Shown here: positions 22,965 through 23,049 of the stretch, one piece after another
Layout: the number at the start of each line of letters is the position of its first letter
Position numbering within the stretch: position 1 is the first letter of the stretch
NCBI GenBank assembly: GCA_905215395.1
Contig: CAJMQA010000014.1
Coordinates: 1 to 23,049, forward strand
Source of the DNA: an uncultured bacterium
Lineage (GTDB): Bacteria > Bacteroidota > Bacteroidia > Bacteroidales > Marinifilaceae
Reading direction: 5' to 3'
Length of the DNA stretch: 23,049 nucleotides
The notes under the pieces: model-generated
What the model was told of the DNA's origin: nothing
Databases searched by the model: none
The model's input: only the letters and a program-made list of their open reading frames with translations
Made by a program: the position numbers and the translations under genes

Positions 22965-23049
22965 ATAAAAAGAACTCTTCCACCAGTGCCCAAGATAGGA
23001 CTCGAACCTACACGGCCGTGAAGCCACTAGTACCTGAAACTAGCGTGTA
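22889..23049. repeat. 55-base direct repeat from tandem tRNA-Leu(CAG) genes
   Basis: Positions 22889-22943 and 22995-23049 are identical, covering T, variable, anticodon and part of the D arm. It reflects recent duplication or gene conversion of tRNA genes rather than a mobile element. Confidence 0.9.
22987..23049 (-). tRNA. trnL: tRNA-Leu (anticodon CAG), cut by the right edge
   Basis: The 3' part of a second Leu(CAG) tRNA, from the discriminator (22987) through the T arm, variable arm and anticodon arm into the D arm. Fifty-five bases (22995-23049) are identical to 22889-22943 of the preceding tRNA; the visible acceptor 3' strand differs (CTTGGGC in place of TTCGGGC). The 5' end lies outside the window. 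Confidence 0.9.

Overview
The window is a housekeeping stretch of a Bacteroidota chromosome, most likely of the order Bacteroidales. This rests on the RpoB, EF-Tu and bL12 sequences, on promoters of the Bacteroides type (TTG or TTTG, 19-21 nt, TAnnTTTG), on the near absence of Shine-Dalgarno sequences, and on the order tuf / tRNA-Trp / secE / nusG / rplKAJL / rpoBC. I cannot name a genus. I see no mobile element, prophage, CRISPR array or defence locus.

Layout. Positions 1-10980 (minus strand) hold one long transcription-translation operon. It reads from a strong promoter near 10973-11003 through tuf, tRNA-Trp, secE, nusG, rplK, rplA, rplJ, rplL, rpoB and rpoC, which is cut by the left edge. 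Hairpins sit between tuf and tRNA-Trp and between rplL and rpoB. Positions 11043-12570 (minus) hold rpsU, a XerC-type recombinase and hpf. Positions 12822-17331 (minus) hold a putative operon: a secreted LytM/M23 peptidase, a TPR protein, and the K+ uptake pair TrkH/TrkA. Positions 17424-19846 (plus) hold a ZapB-like coiled-coil protein, zapA, a probable 6S RNA, rny and a terminator. Positions 19886-21026 (minus) hold pyrE and an SRPBCC protein. A Nudix hydrolase gene (plus) diverges from pyrE and runs tail to tail, with no gap, into an AmgK-like sugar kinase gene (minus). The right end holds a minus-strand tRNA-Leu cluster (GAG, CAG and a truncated CAG) with its own terminator.

The most interesting signal concerns ribosome state. 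In Bacteroidota the anti-Shine-Dalgarno (ASD) of 16S rRNA is normally covered by bS21, bS18 and bS6, and almost no gene here has a Shine-Dalgarno (SD). Two places break the rule, and both belong to ribosome-state genes. hpf (hibernation factor) has a textbook AAGGAGG seven bases before its ATG. The rpsU (bS21) leader carries a nine-base ASD complement. That complement lies inside an apparently folded leader: a 9-bp long-range closing stem and three local hairpins. It is not placed to start any gene. This suggests, as inference, that the leader senses ribosomes lacking bS21 and feeds back on bS21 supply, and that hpf is favoured by the same ribosomes.
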